Below, piece after piece: positions 43,259 through 50,305 of a stretch of 64,000 bases of DNA. The stretch comes from a virus. Under the pieces are notes generated by a model. It was given only the letters and a program-made list of their open reading frames with translations, was not told the origin of the DNA and made no database searches. Within the stretch, counting starts at the first letter, position 1; each line of letters opens with the position of its first letter. The stretch is from positions 26,663 through 90,662 of the IMG/VR virus record IMGVR_UViG_3300008110_000020. One strand, 5' to 3'. A program made the position numbers and the translations under genes.

Positions 43259-43329
43259 TGCCCTCTCGTCTAATGGCAGGACATGTGGTTTTGGTCCACA
43301 GTGTAGAGGTTCGAATCCTTTGGGGGCAA
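43259..43329 (+). tRNA. tRNA-Gln(TTG)
   Basis: Acceptor TGCCCTC/GGGGGCA; anticodon loop TTTTGGT. Confidence 0.9.
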
Positions 43330-43334
43330 CATAT

Positions 43335-43407
43335 AGGGAAGTAGCGCAGTTGGTAGCGCACCTGGTTTGGGACCAGGGGGTCGCAGGTTCGAGCCCTGTC
43401 TTCCCTA
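43335..43407 (+). tRNA. tRNA-Pro(TGG)
   Basis: Acceptor AGGGAAG/CTTCCCT; anticodon loop TTTGGGA. Confidence 0.93.
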
Positions 43408-43410
43408 CAA

Positions 43411-43463
43411 GGATACATACAGCAAATTTTATCAAACTGCAACTTTGAAGCCAAAACGTATCC
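43411..43463 (+). other. Structured spacer element B (53 bases)
   Basis: GGATAC/GTATCC closing stem. It shares GGATxCATACAGCAA and a following CCTGT with element A at 42722 and is the same length. Confidence 0.45.
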
Positions 43464-43471
43464 TGTATTTT

Positions 43472-43544
43472 GCCTCTGTAGCTCAGTTGGTAGAGCTACT
43501 GATTTGTAATCAGTGGGTCGTAGGTTCGAATCCTATCGGAGGCT
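43472..43544 (+). tRNA. tRNA-Thr(TGT)
   Basis: Acceptor GCCTCTG/CGGAGGC; anticodon loop TTTGTAA. Confidence 0.93.
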
Positions 43545-43556
43545 CAAACATTATTT

Positions 43557-43630
43557 GGTCCGTTCGTCTAATTGGTTAGGACATCTCCCTTTCACGGAGA
43601 AGCTTACGGGTTCGATCCCCGTACGGACTA
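43557..43630 (+). tRNA. tRNA-Glu(TTC)
   Basis: Acceptor GGTCCGT/ACGGACT; anticodon loop CTTTCAC. Confidence 0.92.
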
Positions 43631-43636
43631 CAACAT

Positions 43637-43711
43637 TGCGGGGTGGACTGGAGATGGTTCCAGCTCGGTCTCATAAGCCGAACCACATGGGTTCGATTCC
43701 CATCCCCGCAA
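43637..43711 (+). tRNA. tRNA with CAT anticodon (Met, initiator or Ile2)
   Basis: Acceptor TGCGGGG/CCCCGCA; anticodon loop CTCATAA. The anticodon stem lacks the three G-C pairs typical of initiators, so its type is undecided. Confidence 0.9.
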
Positions 43712-43715
43712 CAAA

Positions 43716-43810
43716 GGTGGTATCTAGACGAAAATGAAATTCCTGCTGTGAAGTCGACTTAATCAGCATATTCAGAAGTAGAAATGAAGGATCGCAAATC
43801 TTTCGCCACC
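43716..43810 (+). other. Structured spacer element C
   Basis: GGTGG/CCACC closing stem around two hairpins: GCTG/CAGC at about 43744 and GAAGGAT-CGCAA-ATCTTTC at 43786. It has a tRNA-like outline without anticodon or T loop. Confidence 0.4.
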
Positions 43811-43818
43811 CTCTTATT

Positions 43819-43895
43819 GGCTCGTTAGTAGAGATGGTTACAATGTCGCCCTGTCACGGCGAAGGTCACGGGTTCGAGTCCCGTACGGGCCGCCA
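43819..43895 (+). tRNA. tRNA-Asp(GTC), CCA encoded
   Basis: Acceptor GGCTCGT/ACGGGCC, discriminator G, anticodon loop CTGTCAC, encoded 3' CCA. Confidence 0.94.
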
Positions 43896-43904
43896 AAAAA
43901 TGCC

Positions 43905-43966
43905 GAGGTTAATGCATAACCTAAAGTAACACGTACGGTTACACAGTAGGAAGGCTACCTACACTT
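43905..43966 (+). other. Structured spacer element D
   Basis: Three hairpins in a row: AGGTT/AACCT, GTAAC/GTTAC and GTAGG/CCTAC. The last two are closed by AAAGT/ACTTT. ACAGTAGG...CCTACA is shared with element E. Confidence 0.45.
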
Positions 43967-43967
43967 T

Positions 43968-44041
43968 GGGGGTATAGCTCAGTTGGCTAGAGCATCTGCC
44001 TTGCACGCAGAGGGTCGTGGGTTCGAATCCCTCTACCTCCA
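43968..44041 (+). tRNA. tRNA-Ala(TGC)
   Basis: Acceptor GGGGGTA/TACCTCC with the G3-U70 pair; anticodon loop CTTGCAC. Confidence 0.95.
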
Positions 44042-44045
44042 CTAA

Positions 44046-44118
44046 GATCTCGTAGCTCAGTTGGTAGAGCAATACACTTTTAATGTATGGGCCGCGCGTT
44101 CGAGCCGCGCCGGGATCA
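44046..44118 (+). tRNA. tRNA-Lys(TTT)
   Basis: Acceptor GATCTCG/CGGGATC; anticodon loop CTTTTAA. Confidence 0.94.
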
Positions 44119-44130
44119 CAAAAAAATCGT

Positions 44131-44213
44131 ACATCATAGTTTTCCCGTTTAGGATGTAGCTATAAGATGTAAATGTGAAAGGCGCAATCACAGTAGGTTA
44201 AGCGATATCCTAC
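44131..44213 (+). other. Structured spacer element E
   Basis: Hairpins ACATC/GATGT, TGTGA/TCACA and GTAGG/CCTAC in succession. ACAGTAGG...CCTACA matches element D. Confidence 0.45.
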
Positions 44214-44218
44214 AACTT

Positions 44219-44299
44219 GCCGAAGTGGTGGAATGGTATACACGCTGGTCTTAGGAACCAGTGCCTAACGGCTTAAGGGTTCGAGTCCCTTCTTCGGTA
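44219..44299 (+). tRNA. tRNA-Leu(TAG)
   Basis: Acceptor GCCGAAG/CTTCGGT; anticodon loop CTTAGGA; long variable arm. Confidence 0.94.
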
Positions 44300-44304
44300 C
44301 TAAT

Positions 44305-44379
44305 GCACCCTTAGCTCAGTGGGAGAGCATCTGCCTTACATGCAGAGGGTCGGTGGTTCGAAACCATCAGGGTGCACCA
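44305..44379 (+). tRNA. tRNA-Val(TAC), CCA encoded
   Basis: Acceptor GCACCCT/AGGGTGC, anticodon loop CTTACAT, encoded CCA. Confidence 0.95.
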
Positions 44380-44496
44380 AGAGAGATAGTGAAGCTGTAT
44401 GATATGGTCTTAATCCCGCTGACTGTCAAAAAGGCATTAGGAGATTCAGATGTGTTGATTATATCACAGAATGCCCGAAAGACCCGAAGTCTCTCT
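44380..44496 (+). other. Structured spacer element F (117 bases)
   Basis: Outer stem AGAGAGA/TCTCTCT followed by TTT. Inner hairpin GGCATT/AATGCC contains GTG/CAC. The longest spacer; could be a distinct small RNA or a processing or termination structure. Confidence 0.45.
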
Positions 44497-44501
44497 TTTA
44501 T

Positions 44502-44584
44502 TGGAAGGTGGGTGAGTGGTTAAAACCGGCAGACTGTAAATCTGCTCTCTTCGGAGTACGGCGGTTCGAATCCGTCCCTTCCAA
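44502..44584 (+). tRNA. tRNA-Tyr(GTA)
   Basis: Acceptor TGGAAGG/CCTTCCA; anticodon loop CTGTAAA; long variable arm. Confidence 0.93.
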
Positions 44585-44589
44585 CATTT

Positions 44590-44663
44590 GGACCTTTAGC
44601 TCAGTTGGTTAGAGCATCGGACTCATAATCCGCAGGTCGCAGGTTCGAGCCCTGCAAGGTCCA
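44590..44663 (+). tRNA. tRNA with CAT anticodon (elongator Met or Ile2)
   Basis: Acceptor GGACCTT/AAGGTCC; anticodon loop CTCATAA. Met versus lysidine-modified Ile cannot be settled from sequence alone. Confidence 0.92.
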
Positions 44664-44668
44664 CATTT

Positions 44669-44741
44669 AGTCGATTAGTTCAATTGGATAGAACACTTGA
44701 CTACGGATCAAGAGATAAGGGTTCGAGTCCTTTATTGACTA
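44669..44741 (+). tRNA. tRNA-Arg(ACG)
   Basis: Acceptor AGTCGAT/ATTGACT; anticodon loop CTACGGA. A34 would need host TadA editing to inosine. Confidence 0.92.
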
Positions 44742-44746
44742 CTAAT

Positions 44747-44819
44747 GGTGATGTAGCTCAGTTGGTAGAGCAAAGGACTGAAAATCCTTGTGTCGGCGGT
44801 TCGATTCCGTCCATCACCA
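44747..44819 (+). tRNA. tRNA-Phe(GAA)
   Basis: Acceptor GGTGATG/CATCACC; anticodon loop CTGAAAA. Confidence 0.94.
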
Positions 44820-44821
44820 CT

Positions 44822-44898
44822 AAGTAATAGGTAAGCATCTAAGGGGTCTCCTATGTAATATTAGGGCGTGTCTAACCCAAAGCCTCTGCTTATTACTT
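44822..44898 (+). other. Structured spacer element G
   Basis: AAGTAATAGGTAAGCA pairs with TGCTTATTACTT across a two-base bulge (12 pairs), enclosing a TTAG/CTAA hairpin; followed by TT. Confidence 0.45.
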
Positions 44899-44902
44899 TT
44901 AT

Positions 44903-44974
44903 TCCTCGGTAGCTCAGAGGCAGAGCACATGACTGTTAATCATGGGGTCGGGATATCGTAATTCCCCCGGGGAG
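44903..44974 (+). tRNA. tRNA-Asn(GTT), atypical T arm
   Basis: Acceptor TCCTCGG/CCGGGGA; anticodon loop CTGTTAA. The T loop reads ATCGTAA, not TTCGAAT, and the innermost T-stem position is T opposite T. Confidence 0.85.
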
Positions 44975-44989
44975 CAAAAACGCTTAATA

Positions 44990-45027
44990 GAACAAAGTAC
45001 AAGTTCAGAACAGGGTGCGGGTCCTGT
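44990..45027 (+). other. Structured spacer element H
   Basis: Two short hairpins: GAAC/GTTC and ACAGG/CCTGT. Confidence 0.35.
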
Positions 45028-45032
45028 GACAT

Positions 45033-45106
45033 TGGAATATAGCTCAGTTGGTTAGAGCATTCGTCTGATACGCGAAGGGTCGGCAGTTCGAGTCTGCCTA
45101 TTCCAA
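45033..45106 (+). tRNA. tRNA-Ile(GAT)
   Basis: Acceptor TGGAATA/TATTCCA; anticodon loop CTGATAC. Confidence 0.94.
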
Positions 45107-45111
45107 CACAT

Positions 45112-45186
45112 GGTGGTTATAGCTCAGTTGGTTAGAGCATCTGATTGTGGTTCAGAAGGTCGTGGGTTCGACTCCCATTAATCACC
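45112..45186 (+). tRNA. tRNA-His(GTG)
   Basis: Encoded G-1 facing C73, acceptor GTGGTTA/TAATCAC; anticodon loop TTGTGGT. Confidence 0.94.
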
Positions 45187-45192
45187 CATAAT

Positions 45193-45263
45193 GGCACTAT
45201 GGCCGAGTGGTTAGGTGGAGGTCTGCAAAACCTTTCACACAGGTTCGATTCCTGTTGGTGCCT
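45193..45263 (+). tRNA. tRNA-Cys(GCA)
   Basis: Acceptor GGCACTA/TGGTGCC; anticodon loop CTGCAAA. Confidence 0.93.
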
Positions 45264-45271
45264 CAATAAAT

Positions 45272-45344
45272 GCGTCTGTAGCTCAGTTGGTAGAGCACTG
45301 GTCTCCAAAACCAGGTGTCGGTGGTTCGAACCCATCCAGGCGTG
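45272..45344 (+). tRNA. tRNA-Trp(CCA)
   Basis: Acceptor GCGTCTG/CAGGCGT; anticodon loop CTCCAAA. Confidence 0.93.
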
Positions 45345-45361
45345 CGAAATACATAAAATGA

Positions 45362-45811
45362 ATGAAGGTGTTTAGAAAGACAAATGGAGTCAAGGTTAAT
45401 GTGATAGATCACACCCTCGAGCAGTTAAAGAATTATCCTCATGCATCGATTCACATTGGAACCGATTCACAAAATCATGGTGATGTAACTATGTATAGCA
45501 CAGTGATAGCATATCGCTTTGGATCATCAGGTGTACATTATATTTTTACTAAACATAAAATGCCAAAGATCACTGATATGTGGACACGTCTTTGGAAAGA
45601 AGCCGAGATGAGTATTGAAACCGCTGAATGGCTTACACAACAGATTAATGTTAAGGTTCAAATTGATATGGACTATAACGGAGATGAAGAACACAAATCA
45701 TATAGAATTATTTCTGCGGCTAAAGGGTGGGCAAATTCTCTGGGCTATAAAGTAAATGTAAAACCTAACGAGCAAATTGCAACTCGTGCAGCTGATTATT
45801 GCTGTAGATAA
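45362..45811 (+). CDS. DUF458/YkuK-like RNase H-fold protein
   Basis: A 149-residue protein with an RNase H-like first strand and acidic residue in ASIHIGTDSQNHGD, then MYSTVIAYRF, TRLWKEAEMSIETAEWL and a C-terminal RIISAAKGWANSLGYKVNVK. This matches the DUF458 (B. subtilis YkuK) family, a predicted RNase H-related group of unknown activity. It is the only ordinary-sized protein gene in the tRNA array and ends one base before tRNA-Ser(GCT), so it must share the stable-RNA transcript. A tRNA processing or surveillance role is tempting but unproven. Confidence 0.75.
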   Translation: MKVFRKTNGVKVNVIDHTLEQLKNYPHASIHIGTDSQNHGDVTMYSTVIAYRFGSSGVHYIFTKHKMPKITDMWTRLWKEAEMSIETAEWLTQQINVKVQIDMDYNGDEEHKSYRIISAAKGWANSLGYKVNVKPNEQIATRAADYCCR

Positions 45812-45812
45812 A

Positions 45813-45897
45813 GGAAGGTTACCCAAGTGGTGAAGGGGGCAGTTTGCTAAACTGTTAGGTCGGCAACGGCGCGAGGGTTCGATCCCCTCACCTTCCG
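45813..45897 (+). tRNA. tRNA-Ser(GCT)
   Basis: Acceptor GGAAGGT/ACCTTCC with discriminator G; anticodon loop TTGCTAA; long variable arm. Confidence 0.94.
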
Positions 45898-45900
45898 CTC

Positions 45901-45931
45901 TTTCAGAAATCATATCTATGTATTATATTTG
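45901..45931 (+). promoter_or_regulatory. Bacteroidota-type promoter (TTTC-N19-TATATTTG)
   Basis: TTTC at 45901-45904, 19 bases, TATATTTG at 45924-45931, 16 bases before the ATG at 45948. The CTCTTTCAGAAA context is shared with the promoter at 43086. Confidence 0.75.
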
Positions 45932-45947
45932 AATAAATAGTTTAGGT

Positions 45948-46145
45948 ATGAAAAAGGATTTTATTTGGGTACGCAGGGTTATCCTAAACAAAGACAACAA
46001 GACCGTTCATTACGAGTCTTTGGTTAAACTTATTCATTTGTTTTCAGCAAAATGGAAACATAATGAAAAAGATCCACGATTTAGGGAAGCCTATAATTCA
46101 TATAAAGCCTTTCTGAAACTTACACTTAGACATCAATATAATTAA
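45948..46145 (+). CDS. Small basic hypothetical protein (65 residues)
   Basis: A 65-residue, lysine- and arginine-rich helical protein beginning MKKDFIWVRRVILNKDN, directly behind a host-type promoter and upstream of the topoisomerase operon. No family is recognised. Early expression and basic charge would suit a host-takeover or nucleic-acid-binding role. Confidence 0.6.
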   Translation: MKKDFIWVRRVILNKDNKTVHYESLVKLIHLFSAKWKHNEKDPRFREAYNSYKAFLKLTLRHQYN

Positions 46146-46161
46146 ACCAAACAGAGTTTTA

Positions 46162-46176
46162 GCATATAAAAATAAA
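46162..46176 (+). promoter_or_regulatory. CATATAAAAATAAA element (topoisomerase)
   Basis: GCATATAAAAATAAA ends four bases before the gp39 ATG. Confidence 0.5.
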
Positions 46177-46180
46177 AGGT

Positions 46181-48058
46181 ATGGCCGTAAGTGTAGAAAA
46201 GAGGTATCAAAAACTTACTGACACTGAACACGTTCTCCTTCGTCCAGGTATGTACATCGGTTCAATTAAACCGCATACCGAGGAAGTATTTCTTCTTAAC
46301 GAAAAGAAAGGTAAATTTGAACCTACGGAGATTACTTATAATCCAGGTTTCATAAAACTTTTTGACGAGATCGTATCAAATTCAGTTGATGAACATAAAA
46401 GAAATCCTCAACTTAACCAGATTAAAATTACTATTGATGAAGTATCTGGCAGAATATCAATCTGGGATAATGGAGGAATTCCTGTAGAGATCCATAAAGA
46501 GTACGGAGAATGGGTTCCAGAAATGATCTTTAGTAATCTTAAGACTGGTAGTAATTTTGATGATACTGAAGACCGTACTGTTGTAGGTACTAATGGTGTA
46601 GGTAGTACATTAACCAATATCTTTAGTAAAGAATTCAAAATTGAAACATGTGATGGTAAAAAATCATTTGTGCAGGTATTTTCAGATAACATGTCCAAAA
46701 AGACAGAACCTGTAATTAAATCACATAAGAAAGGCTATACTGAAATTTCTTATATTGCAGATTTTGAAAGATTTGGAATGAAGAAAATTGATAAGTCTTC
46801 TCTGCAAATGATTCAGAAAAGGCTTTATGATATTGCTGCATGTAATACTTTGCTTAAGATCTATCTTAATGATACCTTAATATCGTTTAAGAACTTTAAA
46901 GAATATGCAGATCTTTATACTGATAATGTTTTCTATGAACAGTCTCCTAATTGGAAAATTGGTATAGGACATTCAACATCAGGATTTAAAGCAATATCAT
47001 TCGTCAATTCGGTTGAAACAAAGGATGGTGGCACCCATGTTAATAATGTTACATTTCAAATCATCCAATACCTTAGAGAAAAGATTAAGAAAAAATATCG
47101 GGTTGATGTAAAACCAACCGATCTAAAACAACACATCTTTCTCTTTATTGATTGCACAGTTATTAATCCTGCATTCTCGTCTCAAACTAAGGAGAAACTC
47201 ATTACTGAACCTAAAGACTTTGGGAGTATACATGAACTATCAGAAAAGATTCTTAAACAAGTATTTGCATCTGAAATCATCCAATCTGTTCTTGACTGGA
47301 TTGAAAGAAAGCAGGCAGCCGAAGAAAGAGCAAAACTTAGAAAATTAAATAATAACCTCGATAAGTCAAAGGTAATTAAATTAATCGATGCTAAGAAAAC
47401 CGGTGATAGAAAAAATTGTACTCTTGCAATATTTGAAGGTGACTCTGCATCCTCTGCGTTTCGTCGTTACCGTGATCCGCTAACGCAAGGTGCGTTTCCT
47501 CTTCGCGGTAAATTTATTAATGTAAGAGAGATTCCTGATTCAAAGGTGGTACAAAATAAAGAAGTACAATCTCTTATGGCTGCAATAGGATTAAAGATTG
47601 GTCATGAACCAAAGGACTTAAGATATGGTAAGATCTTATTCTATACTGATGCCGATGTTGATGGGAATTCAATTTCTGCATTGCTAATTAATTTCTTTGG
47701 TAAATATTGGCCTGAGTTATTTGAAGAAGGTAAAGTTCTTAAGGTAGAAACACCTCTTATGGTAGCAAAGAAAGGAAAGGAAACTTTAAGCTTTTATTCT
47801 GAAGAAGATTATAAAGAATGGGAGTTAAAACAAAAATCATTATCCTCATGGAATATTGAATATAAGAAAGGATTGGCTGCATTGGAGGACGATGAATATC
47901 AGGAGATCATTAGAAGCCCTAGATCATACTTTCTTACCAGAGATAATGGATTTAACAGTACATTAAATATCTGGTTTGCAGGTGACTCTAGCCCTCGTAA
48001 AAAGAAGATTCTAGGCGAATCTGTTGAAATTAAAACAAGCAATAAATCTCTTTTCTAA
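46181..48058 (+). CDS. gp39: Type II topoisomerase large subunit, gp39/GyrB-like
   Basis: A 625-residue GyrB/ParE-type subunit. The GHKL ATPase shows VDEHKRN, WDNGGIPVE, and GTNGVGSTLTN; the TOPRIM domain shows FEGDSASSAF (about 417) and YTDADVDGNS (about 489). In T4 the equivalent is split into gp39 and gp60; here it is a single gene, as in many T4 relatives. With gp52 it relaxes DNA and supports replication initiation. It overlaps gp52 by one base in a TAATG junction. Confidence 0.94.
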   Translation: MAVSVEKRYQKLTDTEHVLLRPGMYIGSIKPHTEEVFLLNEKKGKFEPTEITYNPGFIKLFDEIVSNSVDEHKRNPQLNQIKITIDEVSGRISIWDNGGIPVEIHKEYGEWVPEMIFSNLKTGSNFDDTEDRTVVGTNGVGSTLTNIFSKEFKIETCDGKKSFVQVFSDNMSKKTEPVIKSHKKGYTEISYIADFERFGMKKIDKSSLQMIQKRLYDIAACNTLLKIYLNDTLISFKNFKEYADLYTDNVFYEQSPNWKIGIGHSTSGFKAISFVNSVETKDGGTHVNNVTFQIIQYLREKIKKKYRVDVKPTDLKQHIFLFIDCTVINPAFSSQTKEKLITEPKDFGSIHELSEKILKQVFASEIIQSVLDWIERKQAAEERAKLRKLNNNLDKSKVIKLIDAKKTGDRKNCTLAIFEGDSASSAFRRYRDPLTQGAFPLRGKFINVREIPDSKVVQNKEVQSLMAAIGLKIGHEPKDLRYGKILFYTDADVDGNSISALLINFFGKYWPELFEEGKVLKVETPLMVAKKGKETLSFYSEEDYKEWELKQKSLSSWNIEYKKGLAALEDDEYQEIIRSPRSYFLTRDNGFNSTLNIWFAGDSSPRKKKILGESVEIKTSNKSLF

Positions 48059-49401
48059 TGGAAAAAAGAACAGTAACATCATTCTTTGATAAAGAATATT
48101 TGGAGTATGCCAAATATGTTGTAGAAAATCGTGCAATCCCTAGCTGTATTGACGGTCTTAAACCAACACAACGGAAGGTCGTTTTCGTGGCAAATAAAAT
48201 CTGGAAAAATGGAGCAGAAAAGCCAATGAAACTATTCCAACTTGCAGGCCGTGTAGCGGCAGAGGCATATTATCATCATGGTAATACTTCCTTGGAATCT
48301 GCTATGGTTGGTATGGCACAGAAGTTTAAGAACTCTTTACCTCTTTTGGATGGCATTGGCCAATTTGGATCTTTACGTTCCCCTTCTGCCGGTGCACCTC
48401 GTTACATCAGTGCAAAATTACATCCTAATTTTAGATTAATTTATCAGGATTTTGACCTTCTTAATAATAAGATTGAAGAAGGTGTAGAAATTGAACCAGA
48501 CTTCTTTCTTCCTATCGTTCCAACCGTTATCTTAAATGGATCTTCTGGTATTGCTGTAGGATTTGCAACTAACATTCTTAATCGTAATCCTAAAGATGTA
48601 GTTGAAGCATGTTTGGCCGTTCTTAAGGATAAGAAGATTAAAACACTTCCTCCTTGGTTAAGTGAATTTAAGGGATCATTTACTAGAGATCCTGGTAATC
48701 CTAATACGTGGAAGATTAGTGGATCATATGAAATAGTAAATAGTACAACAGTAAAAGTAACAGAAATTCCACCTTCATTTACTTATGAGAGATATGAAGA
48801 GTGGTTAAACGCTCTGGTTGATAAAAAGATCATTGTTGATTATGAAGATAATTCATCAGATAAAATTGAATACCTTCTTAAATTTCAACGAGCAATTCTT
48901 AAGGACTATATTTCAAAGGATAGACTAGAAAATCTGTTAAAGATTCATTCACAAGAAACTGAAAACCTTACCACTATCGATGAGACTGGTAAATTAAAGA
49001 TCTTTACCAAAGCTGAAGATATTGTAACCCACTTTGTTGGAATAAGACTTCAGTATTATCATAAGAGAAAGGCCTATCTTCTTGATAAATTAGGAAGAGA
49101 GCTTCTTATCATATCAAATAAGGCAAGATTCATTAAAGATATTATTGAAGGAAAACTTAAGGTAAATAATGTAGCAAAAGATATCATTGTTAAATACCTG
49201 GAAGATAACAAATATGATAAGATTGATGGTTCATATACATACCTATTAAGTATGGCAATCTATTCATTAACTAAGGAGAGATTTGAAGAACTACTTAAAC
49301 AAAAAACAGAAAAGGAATCTGAGGTAGAAGCCATTAAGAAAACTGATCCTAAGGACATGTATATAACTGATCTTGAACAATTGAAAAAATCATTAGGGTA
49401 A
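48058..49401 (+). CDS. gp52: Type II topoisomerase medium subunit, gp52/GyrA-like
   Basis: A 447-residue GyrA-type breakage-reunion subunit (T4 gp52 is 442). It contains GLKPTQRKVVFV near 33, AEAYYHHGNTSLESAM, and the catalytic tyrosine Tyr116 in APRYISAKLH. It lacks the GyrA C-terminal wrapping domain, as expected for the T4 enzyme, which relaxes but does not supercoil. It is translated together with gp39. Confidence 0.94.
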   Translation: MEKRTVTSFFDKEYLEYAKYVVENRAIPSCIDGLKPTQRKVVFVANKIWKNGAEKPMKLFQLAGRVAAEAYYHHGNTSLESAMVGMAQKFKNSLPLLDGIGQFGSLRSPSAGAPRYISAKLHPNFRLIYQDFDLLNNKIEEGVEIEPDFFLPIVPTVILNGSSGIAVGFATNILNRNPKDVVEACLAVLKDKKIKTLPPWLSEFKGSFTRDPGNPNTWKISGSYEIVNSTTVKVTEIPPSFTYERYEEWLNALVDKKIIVDYEDNSSDKIEYLLKFQRAILKDYISKDRLENLLKIHSQETENLTTIDETGKLKIFTKAEDIVTHFVGIRLQYYHKRKAYLLDKLGRELLIISNKARFIKDIIEGKLKVNNVAKDIIVKYLEDNKYDKIDGSYTYLLSMAIYSLTKERFEELLKQKTEKESEVEAIKKTDPKDMYITDLEQLKKSLG

Positions 49402-49440
49402 TGAAACTTATTAAGATACTTCAATATAAAAAATAAATCC

Positions 49441-49602
49441 ATGAAAACATTTATTATAGTAGGTTCAGGAGTTAAGTGGACGTGTAAGGCAAATACCGAG
49501 GAAGAAGCATGGGAATCCTTATCTAAAATTAAAGTATTACCTATCACAGAACTAAAGAAAATGTTTAAAGTATTAAACGGTGATCAATCAAAAAATCAAT
49601 AA
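49441..49602 (+). CDS. Small hypothetical protein (53 residues)
   Basis: A 53-codon frame beginning MKTFIIVGSGVKWTCKANT, behind a CAATATAAAAAATAAATCC leader of the type seen before replication genes. The ANTEEEAWESLSKIK segment resembles small phage proteins with a beta-beta-alpha layout. It is one base from the KTSC gene. No function is known. Confidence 0.6.
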   Translation: MKTFIIVGSGVKWTCKANTEEEAWESLSKIKVLPITELKKMFKVLNGDQSKNQ

Positions 49603-49603
49603 T

Positions 49604-49831
49604 ATGTTAATAGAACAAACCTCGATGACAGACTCATCAATGATTAAAAAAGCAGTTTATAATTTTTCTGCAAACACATTAAAAATTGAATTTAATTCAG
49701 GTACTATCTATGAATATTCAAATGTTGACTCTCAAACATATGAAGAATTTTGTAGAGCAGAATCTCAAGGAAAATTCTTTAATGAAAAAATTAAAAACAA
49801 TTTTCAAAACTCTAAACTTTTATTAGACTAA
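49604..49831 (+). CDS. KTSC-domain protein
   Basis: A 75-residue protein of the KTSC type. The visible pattern is MIKKAVYNFSANTLKIEFNS, then GTIYEYSNVDSQTYEEF and CRAESQGKFFNEKIKNNF, where the family name-giving K-T-S-C positions vary. KTSC proteins are small domains found in phages and as lysyl-tRNA synthetase extensions; their role is unknown. I chose the ATG at 49604, since an in-frame ATG at 49580 overlaps the previous gene. Confidence 0.72.
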   Translation: MLIEQTSMTDSSMIKKAVYNFSANTLKIEFNSGTIYEYSNVDSQTYEEFCRAESQGKFFNEKIKNNFQNSKLLLD

Positions 49832-49833
49832 TT

Positions 49834-50070
49834 ATGGGACCAACTAATGTAATGTATGATGCTCTCAAAGCACAATTTGAAGCACAAAAACAAAAGGCTC
49901 TTGCCACACTTACTATCTACTTAACAAATCCAGTAGGTATCGGTGAACATCCACAGCATATAGATGAAATGATGACCTTAACAAGATCTCTTGCTGAGGC
50001 CAATGATTGCATTCAAACTTTAGAAAATACCTTTGAGGTAAAAAATGCAGCCAATGAAAACGGTAACTGA
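49834..50070 (+). CDS. Small hypothetical protein (78 residues)
   Basis: A 78-residue helical protein, two bases after the KTSC gene, with QFEAQKQKALATLTIYLTNP and a helix around EMMTLTRSLAEANDCIQTLE. Small helical phage proteins of this layout are common, but no function is recognised. The next gene overlaps its end by 26 bases or less. Confidence 0.55.
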   Translation: MGPTNVMYDALKAQFEAQKQKALATLTIYLTNPVGIGEHPQHIDEMMTLTRSLAEANDCIQTLENTFEVKNAANENGN

Positions 50071-50305
50071 GATAGTACAAAGACTTCTTGATGAAAGACA
50101 TATTACTGCAGAGGAAGCCATAGTACTTTTACAAGCCGAGGTAAATAGAAATCAGCCTTTTTACATACCTAGCCCTACGCCAACCATTCAACCTTATTCT
50201 CCGCCTTATAAACCAGGCGATCTTTGGTATAGTTTTTCATCAACCTCACCAGGCACAACCGTAAACACTCCTATTGCAGGTTCAAAATCAGAAGATAATG
50301 AATAA
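50045..50305 (+). CDS. Small hypothetical protein with Pro-rich tail
   Basis: An 86-residue protein; an alternative ATG lies at 50054. The N-terminal half is a helical hairpin-like VTEIVQRLLDERHITAEEA. The C-terminal half is Pro/Ser/Tyr-rich (PSPTPTIQPYSPPYKPGD) and probably unfolded. It overlaps both neighbours, which supports translation coupling. Function unknown. Confidence 0.55.
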   Translation: MQPMKTVTEIVQRLLDERHITAEEAIVLLQAEVNRNQPFYIPSPTPTIQPYSPPYKPGDLWYSFSSTSPGTTVNTPIAGSKSEDNE

